A DNA stretch of 22,904 nucleotides from positions 1-22,904 of IMG/VR virus record IMGVR_UViG_3300027852_000176; one strand, 5' to 3'. Below are positions 1 through 7,005 of this stretch, piece by piece. The translations under genes were made by a program, and so were the position numbers. The notes below the pieces were generated by a model that searched no databases, was not told where the DNA came from, and was given only the letters and a program-made list of their open reading frames with translations. The stretch comes from a virus. Positions within the stretch are counted from its first letter, which is position 1. Every line of letters begins with the position of its first letter.

Positions 1-171
1 CCTCAAGTGACCTCGGAACGGATGAATATTGCTCGGTATGCGGATTTACAGAACTTATATAACTACTTTAGACGCAAGATGATGGATAGATTGAAGCTAA
101 CTACTGTACAGGAGTGGAAAGAATGGCAAAAAGATCAACAATGTAGGGCTAATCTTCCCTCAGACCCCTAA
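1..171 (+). CDS. 3' end of an unrecognised protein
   Basis: An open frame enters from the left edge and ends at TAA 169-171, giving the last 56 residues of a plus-strand gene whose start lies outside the window. The visible part is charged and aromatic, with many Tyr, Arg, Lys, Trp and Gln residues (for example YNYFRRKMMD and EWKEWQKDQQ), and looks helical and soluble. I do not recognise the family. It converges on the ligase gene and overlaps its stop by 4 bases, so there is no room for a separate terminator between the two transcription units. The frame is open with plausible composition, but a 56-residue tail is weak evidence alone. Confidence 0.5.
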   Translation, partial: PQVTSERMNIARYADLQNLYNYFRRKMMDRLKLTTVQEWKEWQKDQQCRANLPSDP

Positions 172-1082
172 ACACTAGTCTCGTCTGGCGCTGAAGGACC
201 TTTTTCCTCTATCAGACGCCTAAACACTGGTTCCCTCCTGGCGCCTCCGGTATTTCGCATGTATTCGATTTCACATGTCAACGCCCGACGTAACCAGCGG
301 ATGCCTTTGGACGTCTCACGTATGCCCTGACGTTGTAGTTGTGAAAATACATATGCAAGAATCTCATCGGTAAATCCAGTGCCTACTCGTCCACAGAGGT
401 GTCCTTCGAGGTCTTCGAGAATAAGAGCACCGAAGAAGCCGCTTCGTTTACCTGTTCCGTCAGTGTAGCCAACGACGAGAACGTCTTCGTGGAATTTAAT
501 CTTAACCTTTGTCCAAGCAGCTCGTCGCTTGCCTTCGTAGTAGGGTGAGCTGTTGAGCTTGGCCATAATTCCTTCGCGACCTTCCGCTCTAGCTCGTCGA
601 AGGAGCGCCTCACCGTCGTCGTACCTTTTAGACATCTCCCAGTATAGGCTTCTACCTCTAATCGCATCAGCCAGGTATTCGCGGCGAGTGGAGTAAGCCT
701 CAAAAAGAAGTTTTTGATCATCCAGTTCAAGAATGTCGAAGATGTAGGCGGTAGCTGGATTAGTCCTAGAGGCCTCTTTGTGATGACTGCCCAGATGCAG
801 GCGGCTAGTGACAAGTGGGAAAGAAGGAATGTGTTCTTCATTGTGGCAGCAGATCTCGGCATCATAGACCCCATTGGCGAGTATTCGTGGAGCGGTACGT
901 ACAAGCTCTGGGAATTGACGAGAAATGTCCCGTCCACTCCTGGAAAAGATCGTAAGTATTTGATCCCTGAGTACGAAAATCGCTCGGATTCCGTCCCATT
1001 TAAGTTCGTATGAATAGTCGCCATCGGGTATTGCCCCTGTTTTGGATTTTTTGGCAAGCATTGGTTTATATGGGCAATTCAT
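168..1082 (-). CDS. ATP-dependent DNA ligase, LigD ligase-domain type
   Basis: This enzyme seals nicks in duplex DNA through a covalent lysyl-AMP intermediate. The nucleotidyltransferase motifs are visible in order: KWDG at residues 28-31 (K28 the adenylated lysine), SRSGRD near 48, YDAEI at 73-77, IFDILELDD at 114-122, EGIMAK at 170-175 and TKVK at 191-194. An OB-fold follows, with GRVGTGFTDE at 231-240 and REPVFRRL near 283-290, the pattern of the ligase domain of bacterial LigD. At 304 residues it has the ligase domain alone, without polymerase or phosphoesterase domains. The ATG overlaps the upstream gene's stop as ATGA, so translation is probably coupled. It likely repairs or joins phage DNA during replication. 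The reaction is secure; the specific role is inferred. Confidence 0.93.
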   Translation of the reverse strand: MNCPYKPMLAKKSKTGAIPDGDYSYELKWDGIRAIFVLRDQILTIFSRSGRDISRQFPELVRTAPRILANGVYDAEICCHNEEHIPSFPLVTSRLHLGSHHKEASRTNPATAYIFDILELDDQKLLFEAYSTRREYLADAIRGRSLYWEMSKRYDDGEALLRRARAEGREGIMAKLNSSPYYEGKRRAAWTKVKIKFHEDVLVVGYTDGTGKRSGFFGALILEDLEGHLCGRVGTGFTDEILAYVFSQLQRQGIRETSKGIRWLRRALTCEIEYMRNTGGARREPVFRRLIEEKGPSAPDETSV

Positions 1083-1732
1083 GGCTTTCTCGCTTTTGAA
1101 AAGTCGATGCTGAGAACTTTGCGAGTGTTATTAGCTACCATTGCCTTAATTTGATTAGCTTCTGATCGTGTTTGCCAGGCCCATCCCTTCGATGGCTTCG
1201 AAATACCAAGACGCCTGAGTCGACTACGAAACTCCTTCGGACCAATGTCTAGCTCCTGGGCAAGAGTCTTAATCAGAATCATACCTCTACGACTATTCCG
1301 TCGGCGCTTGTCCTCCTGTGGAGCTTCAACGTGTACTACATGACTACGCATATAGCTGGCTCGCTTATGGTAGTCTTGGCTTAAGTCAAAGAACTCTCTT
1401 TCAGATCTAGCCATCTCAAATTCAGCAATTTGCTTCAAATGGTCACTCTTAATGGTAACCCCACACTCAATCTCTAAGTGGGTATCATCAATCCAAAATT
1501 GCTCATCATCTTGAACAATGAGATCAAAGTAGTGTTTAGCTGCAAATGGGGCATTGAATACACAGACGTCAATTTTGCCAGTGCGGCTAGATGTAAAGCC
1601 ATAGCGTGGACCTTTGAGATCACCAACAAAGGCTTCATCCATCAAGGTTCTTCTAAGTTGTTGTTCTCCTGTGAGTTTGCGTGAGCTGGTGCGACGGCTA
1701 CGACGGAATGGGTCTTTACGTCTTCGGGCCAT
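1079..1732 (-). CDS. Basic protein of unknown function, possible nucleic-acid binding
   Basis: This 217-residue protein is the first gene of the minus-strand operon, directly ahead of the ligase. It has a very basic N-terminus (residues 1-30, starting MARRRKDPFRRSRR), a mixed central part, a second basic patch (141-150) and a C-terminal helical segment (about 151-199, including LAQELDIGPKEFRSRLR) that resembles a small helix-turn-helix or SAP-like DNA-binding module. The start fits an AAGGAG (complement of 1745-1750), although the 12-base spacing is long, and lies about 28 bases below a near-consensus promoter. I do not recognise a named family. Its charge and coupling to a ligase suggest a DNA-binding partner in repair or replication, but that is inference only. 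It does not look like Ku. Confidence 0.75.
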   Translation of the reverse strand: MARRRKDPFRRSRRTSSRKLTGEQQLRRTLMDEAFVGDLKGPRYGFTSSRTGKIDVCVFNAPFAAKHYFDLIVQDDEQFWIDDTHLEIECGVTIKSDHLKQIAEFEMARSEREFFDLSQDYHKRASYMRSHVVHVEAPQEDKRRRNSRRGMILIKTLAQELDIGPKEFRSRLRRLGISKPSKGWAWQTRSEANQIKAMVANNTRKVLSIDFSKARKP

Positions 1733-1766
1733 AACGTATCTGATCTCCTTCTGTTGCGTTCACTAC

Positions 1767-1795
1767 ATAATATCAAAGATGGAACCAAATGTCAA
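1767..1795 (-). promoter_or_regulatory. Sigma70-type promoter for the ligase operon
   Basis: Read on the minus strand, TTGACA (complement of 1790-1795) is a perfect -35 box. It is followed after exactly 17 bases by TATTAT (complement of 1767-1772), which matches the -10 consensus at five of six positions. The predicted start is an A at about 1759-1760, leaving a leader of about 28 bases that holds the AAGGAG of the 217-residue gene. The position directly upstream of the first minus-strand gene supports it. Confidence 0.82.
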
Positions 1796-1812
1796 AGAAA
1801 ATTATTATTAGG
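1796..1812. promoter_or_regulatory. AT-rich spacer between back-to-back promoters
   Basis: Only 17 bases separate the -35 boxes of the two divergent promoters, and 13 or so of them are A or T (core AAAATTATTATTA). This is the position of an UP element for either promoter, or of an operator that could control both. The flanking TGTCAA and TTGACA form an inverted repeat simply because they are opposed -35 boxes. No known repressor site is recognised. Confidence 0.4.
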
Positions 1813-1841
1813 TTGACAAGTAGAATGATCTGGGTTATGTT
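1813..1841 (+). promoter_or_regulatory. Sigma70-type promoter for the late operon
   Basis: TTGACA (1813-1818) is followed after exactly 17 bases by TATGTT (1836-1841), a four-of-six match to the -10 consensus. Seven to eight bases on lies G1848/A1849, so the predicted transcript begins at or one base before the ATG of the terminase small subunit. Its placement in the only divergent gap, before a long run of same-strand genes, supports a role in driving the structural genes. The -10 box is weaker than those of the other two promoters in the window. Confidence 0.68.
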
Positions 1842-1848
1842 ATATCTG

Positions 1849-2250
1849 ATGGCTAAACAAGAGATTGAAATACGCTTAAGCGAGTTAACAAAATTAGCTC
1901 GTCTTCAATGTACCAACCGGGAAGCTGCGGCTTTTTTCGGTATTCGACTTAGTACCTTCAATGCTTTGCTTCGTAACAATGAAAAGGCCAGGAATACATG
2001 GGAAGATGGTAAAGAGAAAGGCCTGATTAGTTTACGTAGAAAGCAGTGGCGATTAGCTGATGATAGTCCGCCGATGGCTATCTTCCTTGGCAAGCAATAT
2101 TTGAGCCAACGGGAAATCGTAGTAAGTGAGGTATCTGGTCGTGATGGTGGACCTGTGGAATTTGACGCCTCCCAGCTAAGTCAGAGCGAGAGGGATGCAC
2201 TACGAACTCTGATTCAGAATGGAAGGAAGCCTGAAACAGCTGAGGAGTAA
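1849..2250 (+). CDS. Terminase small subunit (TerS)
   Basis: This is the DNA-recognition subunit of the packaging motor, inferred from an N-terminal helix-turn-helix (TNREAAAFFGIRLSTF, about residues 22-37), a charged middle segment and the pattern SPPMAIFLGKQYLSQRE (about 73-89) typical of phage small terminases. Its length (133 residues) and position as first gene of the late operon also fit. I place the start at ATG 1849. The longer frame from ATG 1789 would begin inside the opposing promoter and upstream of the promoter for this gene. No Shine-Dalgarno sequence precedes 1849, and the predicted transcript begins there. Uniquely for this set, terS is separated from terL by about 5.3 kb of fibre genes. 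Confidence 0.75.
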   Translation: MAKQEIEIRLSELTKLARLQCTNREAAAFFGIRLSTFNALLRNNEKARNTWEDGKEKGLISLRRKQWRLADDSPPMAIFLGKQYLSQREIVVSEVSGRDGGPVEFDASQLSQSERDALRTLIQNGRKPETAEE

Positions 2251-2252
2251 GT

Positions 2253-2624
2253 ATGCAACGGTCCCTCTTCAAGTTCGATACCGTAATTACTCAAGGTGAT
2301 GACCACCCAATTTCTTTCCAATTCAAGGATGATGCTGGCGATCCCATCGATATTGATACTTGGGATTTTTTCTACACTGCTAAAACTAATATTGCTGATC
2401 TTGATGCTAATGCCATTATTAAGATAGAGCCAGTGGCTGTCGTAAAAACAGCCAGCGGCTCGACGACTGATACAGCTACTTTTAACCTATTAGCTGCAGA
2501 TACTGGAGCCGCTGATGCGGGTGAGTATTACCAGGACATTCAGACTAAAGTTGGTGGCCTAATCTCCACTATCGGGCGAGGAACCCTGGTTATTGAAGAC
2601 CAGGTAACCATAAGGACCTCGTAA
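2253..2624 (+). CDS. Ig-like virion protein resembling BppU N-terminal domains
   Basis: This 123-residue protein is predicted to be all beta. It begins with QGDDHPISFQFKDDAG, continues with DIDTWDFFYTAKT, and ends with a GEYYQDIQTK strand pair. Together these resemble the Ig-like domain at the N-terminus of phage baseplate upper (BppU-type) proteins and of small proteins that precede fibre genes. A GAGGAG lies 6-7 bases before the ATG. The gene starts 2 bases after terS ends and stops 1 base before the fibre, so the three are probably translated in sequence. Its likely job is as adaptor or accessory of the following fibre; this rests on fold resemblance and context, not on a diagnostic motif. 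Confidence 0.6.
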   Translation: MQRSLFKFDTVITQGDDHPISFQFKDDAGDPIDIDTWDFFYTAKTNIADLDANAIIKIEPVAVVKTASGSTTDTATFNLLAADTGAADAGEYYQDIQTKVGGLISTIGRGTLVIEDQVTIRTS

Positions 2625-2625
2625 A

Positions 2626-5600
2626 ATGTCCGATATTACAGTTAATTCGTACAATTATATAGTAACTGTAACGGATGACGCTTACGAAGTAACTGTTACT
2701 TCTGAAGTACAGTTTGTGGTAGAGGCGACTGTGGCGACAGCTGGGCCTGGGGTTGATAGTACTGCAATCCATGATAATGTAGCTGGTGAGATCGATGCTA
2801 TTGATGAGAAGGTTGCTCCTGCTGATGCAGATGTGCTGATTATTGAGGATAGTGCTGATAGCGATAACAAAAAGAAGGTTCAGGTCGGAAATCTCCCAGG
2901 AGGCGCTGGCGGTGACCCAGACCAGAACCTCTATGAGACATTCGATGGCGATACTGGATCGACTACAGCTGATACTACTACCGATACTATGGTAGTTGAA
3001 GGCGGCGCTGGGATCGATACCACAGTTACCGATGATAAGATATCTATTGCACTATCTGATGAGATTTATACTACTGCTGACCATGATAAGTTAGATGGCA
3101 TTGCAGCTGGTGCTGAGGTTAATGTAGTAGATAGTGTGTTTGGGCGCACTGGGGACGTAGTTGCAACTAATGGAGATTATGATACAGATGAAGTGACCGA
3201 GGCAACCAATCTGTACTTTACTGAAGCTAGAGCTAATGCTGCGTCTGATGTAGTATCTAATACCGCACACCGGAATACTGTCACAGGAAATCCACATAGT
3301 CTGGACACAGACGATGTGTCTGAAGGTTCCTCCAACTTATATTATACGGAAGTACGAGTTAGTGCTAACACAGACGTGGCAGCTAATACTACTCACCGTG
3401 GCTTGACAAATAACCCCCATAGTGTCGATGAAACCGATATTTTACCGAGTCAGGCTACACACAATGGCAAGTTCCTAACAACTAATGGTACTGTAACTTC
3501 ATGGGATACGGTTACAAGTGGTGAAGTTAATACTGCCAGTAGTGCAGGCTCTGGTGTAAGTCTCTACTATCAAAAGTCCGCATATGATCTTCAATTCAAT
3601 GCTATCAAGAGCGAGAATGATCGACTTTCTATCTCGCTAGACGACGGAACCCATGATATTGAACTAACTGTGGTCGAAGGTAATATTGATCACGATGCCC
3701 TAGCTAATTTTGTAGCAGAGGAGCACGTTGACTGGGCAGGCGCCGCTGCCGGAACGATCCATACAGACAACTACATCGAAGGTGGCGCGGGCACTGATAC
3801 GACCGCGATCCATGATAACGAAGCGAGTGAGATTTCAGTCCTAAGTAATAAAGCTGTCCCGCATAGTAACGACTACCTGGTTATCGAAGACTCTGAAGCG
3901 GCCAACGTCAAGAAACATGTGTTAATAGGTAACTTGCCAACTGGTGGCGGAGGTGAAATTAACACGGCAAGCAGTGCTGGTACAGGCGTAAGTCTGTATT
4001 ATACAAAAGCTACGTATGATCTGCAATTCAATGCTATAAAGAGTGAAAACTCTATGATCGAGATAGCTCTTGATGGTGGTACTCATGATATAGAGTTAAC
4101 ACTACGTGATGATCTGATTACTCATCTGAACTCGTCTCTATCTACTGGCTTAGTTAAGATAACCACAGGTACTGGTCTTCTATCAACAGCTGTTGCTGGT
4201 ACGGACTACATAGTTAGTGAAGTTAATGATCTGAGTGGTGATGGTGTCGATAATATTGCAGATGACCAACTGGTAGTTGGTACAGGGGCTAATACAGCTG
4301 CCTATAAGACACTTGGTACCGGTGCTTTGAAATATGATACCTCTACCAATGAATTTACACAGGCCGCCGCTGCTGACTTATCTGACTTTGATACCGAGGT
4401 TAGTAATAATGCTACTGTGGACTTCCATAATGATGCCCTGAACTATGCGGCCAGTGCTCAGATTGTTACTGGAGGTGAGATTTCAGAAGGAACTAATGCT
4501 GGTACGATTAAGGTCGGAGCTGGCACAGCTTTACTAAGAGTAACCTCTGGTGAAACTGATCAGTTAGAGGAGGTTTCATTCTCTCTTACTGATAATATCA
4601 CCATCTCCGCTGCTGAGACTCTTCACTATATTGTTCTTACCTATACATCAACCTTATCTACAGAAACCACGAAGCCAAATGGCTACAATGCCATTGCACT
4701 TGGGCAGTGTATGAAGACAGCTAGTAACGATGTCCACTACCTACAAGGTGGCTATCGCTTACAGGATGGTGTTGCTAAGTCCCATCAGCACGCCAGAGCT
4801 TTGCATGGTATTGAAATTACCAGTGGTGGAGCAATCACAGATGAAGGATCTTTAGAGTTTAGCATAGCTGAAGTAATTGCGTGGGGTGGGCTCAACAGGA
4901 TGGTTGTGTTCTCCACACCTTTTGAAAGCAACCCAGACACCTTCACTTATTGTTACACGGTCAGCGGTACGTGGACCTACAACACTGCCCAAACTGCGCT
5001 GGACGATAACTCATACGATAACAACACTGCTGGTCCTGGTGGCACTATTGCATCTCAGCAGTACGGTGTGCATTGGATTTATATCCACCCTGGCGATGGC
5101 CATGTTTACGTTGTCTATGGTACAGACTCTTACACAGTAACTGAAGCAGAAGCTGTTCAACCACGAACTGATCTACCCTTGTTACTTCGTAGCTTCGGTG
5201 TTCTGCTGGCCAAGGTGATTATCAAAACTGGTGGAACTAGCTTCTACGCTATCCAGTATGTGACTGACACTGTGTTCAGTGGAACCAGCATACCAATTCA
5301 CGGCGATCTAAGTGGCTTAGACGCAGATGACCACACCCAGTACTTACTAGCTAATGGTACACGTGGCCTATCTGCCGATTGGGATGTTGGCGCACACAAG
5401 ATAACGGCTGAACAGTTTGAATCAGACATAGTCACTGGTACTGCGCCTTTCATTGTTGCGTCTACGACTGTGGTAGCTAACCTGAACGCTTCCACGCTGG
5501 AAGGCAACGCTGCTGCCGCCTTTGCGCCAGCGGCTGAGGGTGTAACCAACGGAAACACGCATGACCATGATGGCGGAGACGGTGGAACTGTAGACCACAC

Positions 5601-6687
5601 AAAGCTGAACAGCATTGGCACCAATACCCACGCTGAAATTGACACCCATATTGGTCTAGTCAATTCGCACTTGGATTGGTCCACGCCTAGTGTTGGCACT
5701 ATCCACACTACTAACTATATTGAAGGCGGCGCAGGCACAGATACTACAGCTATCCATGACAATGTGGATGCTGAGATTAGTGCTATTGCCGCAGAAACAA
5801 GTCCACAGTCCGGCGATGTATTGATTGTAGAGAGCGCTGGCGATTCATACTCCAAAAGACATGTGCAGATAGGAAATCTCCCAGCGGGTACTCCCGGTGT
5901 GGATTCAATTACGAATAGCCACTTGGCTAATATGGACGAGTCAAGGATTAAAGGTAGGGCTGCTGCTGCAGGTACTGAAGATCCGCAGGACTTGACTCCG
6001 GCCCAGGTGATGACGATACTTAGTCTGGACACTGACTTGACTACGTTGTCACTACCAGCCAGTACTACGATCAGCACATTTGGTGCATCGCTAATTGATG
6101 ATGCCACTGCTGGCGACGGTCGCACTACCTTGGGAGCAGCAGCTAGCGGAGCGAACAGCGACATTACTAGCTTGACCGGACTTACTACTCCACTATCAGT
6201 TGCCCAAGGTGGTTCGGGGCTGGCGTCATTTACTGCTGGCGACCTGCTCTATGCTACTGGAGCTACTACCCTTGCTAAACTGGCAAAAGGTACTAAATAT
6301 CAAGATCTTCGGATGAATAGCGGAGCAACTGCCCCTGAATGGTCAACTCGTGAGTATCGATTTGCTCATATTACGGTAGAGGACCCTGGGTCATCTGAAA
6401 AGATTGATATGGGCTATGTGAAAAATGCCATAACGATCACAGAAGTAAGGGCAGTGATTCAAGGAAGTACTAGTGTTACATGTGAGATTAAATATGGGTC
6501 TGATCTTTCTGCAGCTGGTAGTACACTAGCTGCTAGTACTGTGATTGATGACACTGGTGATGGCGAGGTTATGTCTATCTCAACTGCGGACATTTCGGCG
6601 GGGAATCGAATTTGGTTAGTGACATCGGCACTTAGCGGTACTCCAGATGAAGTCGGGATTACCATCTATGCAAAAGACAATGTCTAA
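2626..6687 (+). CDS. Large modular fibre protein (tail or head fibre)
   Basis: This 1353-residue Ser/Thr/Asp/Gly-rich protein is built from repeated beta modules. Three copies of a module end in NLPxG (residues 41-93, 369-440, 1017-1088). Two copies of a NTASSAGxGVSLYY module lie at 299-349 and 443-493, and two NLYFTEAR-type motifs near 193-202 and 237-244. Around 894-915 is a DLSGLDADDHTQY segment, and around 1187-1210 a TPLSVAQGGSGL segment, both widespread in phage fibres. A region rich in HxH and paired histidines (about 977-1008) recalls metal-binding trimeric fibres. Residues 618-890 form a non-repeated block. The C-terminal 110 residues are distinct and may bind the receptor. It has no signal peptide or membrane segment. 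Whether it sits on head or tail is open. Confidence 0.85.
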   Translation: MSDITVNSYNYIVTVTDDAYEVTVTSEVQFVVEATVATAGPGVDSTAIHDNVAGEIDAIDEKVAPADADVLIIEDSADSDNKKKVQVGNLPGGAGGDPDQNLYETFDGDTGSTTADTTTDTMVVEGGAGIDTTVTDDKISIALSDEIYTTADHDKLDGIAAGAEVNVVDSVFGRTGDVVATNGDYDTDEVTEATNLYFTEARANAASDVVSNTAHRNTVTGNPHSLDTDDVSEGSSNLYYTEVRVSANTDVAANTTHRGLTNNPHSVDETDILPSQATHNGKFLTTNGTVTSWDTVTSGEVNTASSAGSGVSLYYQKSAYDLQFNAIKSENDRLSISLDDGTHDIELTVVEGNIDHDALANFVAEEHVDWAGAAAGTIHTDNYIEGGAGTDTTAIHDNEASEISVLSNKAVPHSNDYLVIEDSEAANVKKHVLIGNLPTGGGGEINTASSAGTGVSLYYTKATYDLQFNAIKSENSMIEIALDGGTHDIELTLRDDLITHLNSSLSTGLVKITTGTGLLSTAVAGTDYIVSEVNDLSGDGVDNIADDQLVVGTGANTAAYKTLGTGALKYDTSTNEFTQAAAADLSDFDTEVSNNATVDFHNDALNYAASAQIVTGGEISEGTNAGTIKVGAGTALLRVTSGETDQLEEVSFSLTDNITISAAETLHYIVLTYTSTLSTETTKPNGYNAIALGQCMKTASNDVHYLQGGYRLQDGVAKSHQHARALHGIEITSGGAITDEGSLEFSIAEVIAWGGLNRMVVFSTPFESNPDTFTYCYTVSGTWTYNTAQTALDDNSYDNNTAGPGGTIASQQYGVHWIYIHPGDGHVYVVYGTDSYTVTEAEAVQPRTDLPLLLRSFGVLLAKVIIKTGGTSFYAIQYVTDTVFSGTSIPIHGDLSGLDADDHTQYLLANGTRGLSADWDVGAHKITAEQFESDIVTGTAPFIVASTTVVANLNASTLEGNAAAAFAPAAEGVTNGNTHDHDGGDGGTVDHTKLNSIGTNTHAEIDTHIGLVNSHLDWSTPSVGTIHTTNYIEGGAGTDTTAIHDNVDAEISAIAAETSPQSGDVLIVESAGDSYSKRHVQIGNLPAGTPGVDSITNSHLANMDESRIKGRAAAAGTEDPQDLTPAQVMTILSLDTDLTTLSLPASTTISTFGASLIDDATAGDGRTTLGAAASGANSDITSLTGLTTPLSVAQGGSGLASFTAGDLLYATGATTLAKLAKGTKYQDLRMNSGATAPEWSTREYRFAHITVEDPGSSEKIDMGYVKNAITITEVRAVIQGSTSVTCEIKYGSDLSAAGSTLAASTVIDDTGDGEVMSISTADISAGNRIWLVTSALSGTPDEVGITIYAKDNV
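2746..2904 (+). repeat. Fibre module A, copy 1
   Basis: This codes for residues 41-93 of the fibre. It opens with DSTAIHDN, has an acidic LIIEDSADSD core and ends VQVGNLPGG. The upstream GTIHT arm found in the other copies is absent. Similarity is clear at protein level and drifted at DNA level. Confidence 0.85.
3181..3378 (+). repeat. Tandem TEAR-type motifs in the fibre
   Basis: Two adjacent units, DTDEVTEATNLYFTEAR (3181-3231) and DTDDVSEGSSNLYYTEVR (3304-3357), are each followed by a short NxPHS spacer. The unit is a common trimeric phage-fibre motif. The copies differ by several substitutions and a one-residue insertion. Confidence 0.75.
3520..3672 (+). repeat. Fibre module B, copy 1
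   Basis: This codes for residues 299-349, from GEVNTASSAGSGVSLYY to THDIELTV. It is nearly collinear with copy 2 at 3952-4104 and of the same length (51 residues). Confidence 0.88.
3730..3945 (+). repeat. Fibre module A, copy 2
   Basis: This codes for residues 369-440, with GTIHTDNYIEGGAGTDTTAI near its start and IGNLPTG at its end. It shares a 30-residue N-terminal arm with copy 3 that copy 1 lacks. It directly precedes module B copy 2, so an A-B unit may have duplicated. Confidence 0.88.
3952..4104 (+). repeat. Fibre module B, copy 2
   Basis: This codes for residues 443-493, from GEINTASSAGTGVSLYY to THDIELTL. The central YDLQFNAIKSEN is identical to copy 1 at protein level, while the DNA differs at many third positions, so the duplication is not recent. 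Confidence 0.88.
5674..5889 (+). repeat. Fibre module A, copy 3
   Basis: This codes for residues 1017-1088. GTIHTTNYIEGGAGTDTTAI differs from copy 2 by a single residue. The acidic core reads LIVESAGD and the module ends QIGNLPAG. It lies about 580 residues beyond copy 2, separated by the non-repeated block. Confidence 0.88.
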
Positions 6688-6702
6688 CACTAGGAGTTAA
6701 CT

Positions 6703-7002
6703 ATGGCGCAACTTGTAAACTTAACTTTCGGCGGTGAAGTGGCTGCGTCTTGGGCCACGATTGAAGAGGTTGCTCTGGCATACAAAACTCTAGCCGACAA
6801 CCATGATCTCATCAAACGCAGGTATGGTTTCTCACTTTTGTGGGACGATGCTGGGGAACTGGTAGGCGCTGAGTTCTGGTATGAGAAGCATGATCTGCTG
6901 GAAGCGAATCTGCAGGTGTTTCTTGATACGTGGCAAGCGTTGGCTCTGGCGAACGGTATCATTCGCTACCCGACGACGGTCCAGTACTTTGAAAGTGAGT
7001 AG
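6703..7002 (+). CDS. Unknown 99-residue protein of the fibre cassette
   Basis: This small soluble protein is acidic and rich in Leu and Ala. It has a short beta start (LVNLTFGGE), a helical stretch rich in Ala and Leu (about residues 16-36), an aromatic motif GAEFWYEKHDLLEAN (about 55-69) and a second helix with DTWQALALANG. It has no signal peptide or membrane segment. AGGAG (6692-6696) sits 6 bases before the ATG, and the gene lies 15 bases after the fibre. I recognise no family. Its size and place directly after a large fibre would suit a small fibre chaperone or an accessory virion protein, but nothing in the sequence proves either. Confidence 0.65.
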   Translation: MAQLVNLTFGGEVAASWATIEEVALAYKTLADNHDLIKRRYGFSLLWDDAGELVGAEFWYEKHDLLEANLQVFLDTWQALALANGIIRYPTTVQYFESE

Positions 7003-7005
7003 CTA

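Noticed and set aside
383-1057. 224-codon minus-strand open frame inside the ligase gene
   Set aside because: It is a shadow of the ligase frame: no ribosome site, no family pattern, and the ligase motifs are unambiguous.
1789-1848. Longer N-terminus for the terminase small subunit from ATG 1789
   Set aside because: It begins inside the opposing promoter and upstream of the predicted start of its own transcript, has no good ribosome site, and adds a hydrophobic stretch unlike small terminases.
2746-5889. Recent tandem duplication or assembly artefact in the fibre gene
   Set aside because: The repeat copies have drifted at many third codon positions and differ in length, so they are old, true modules.
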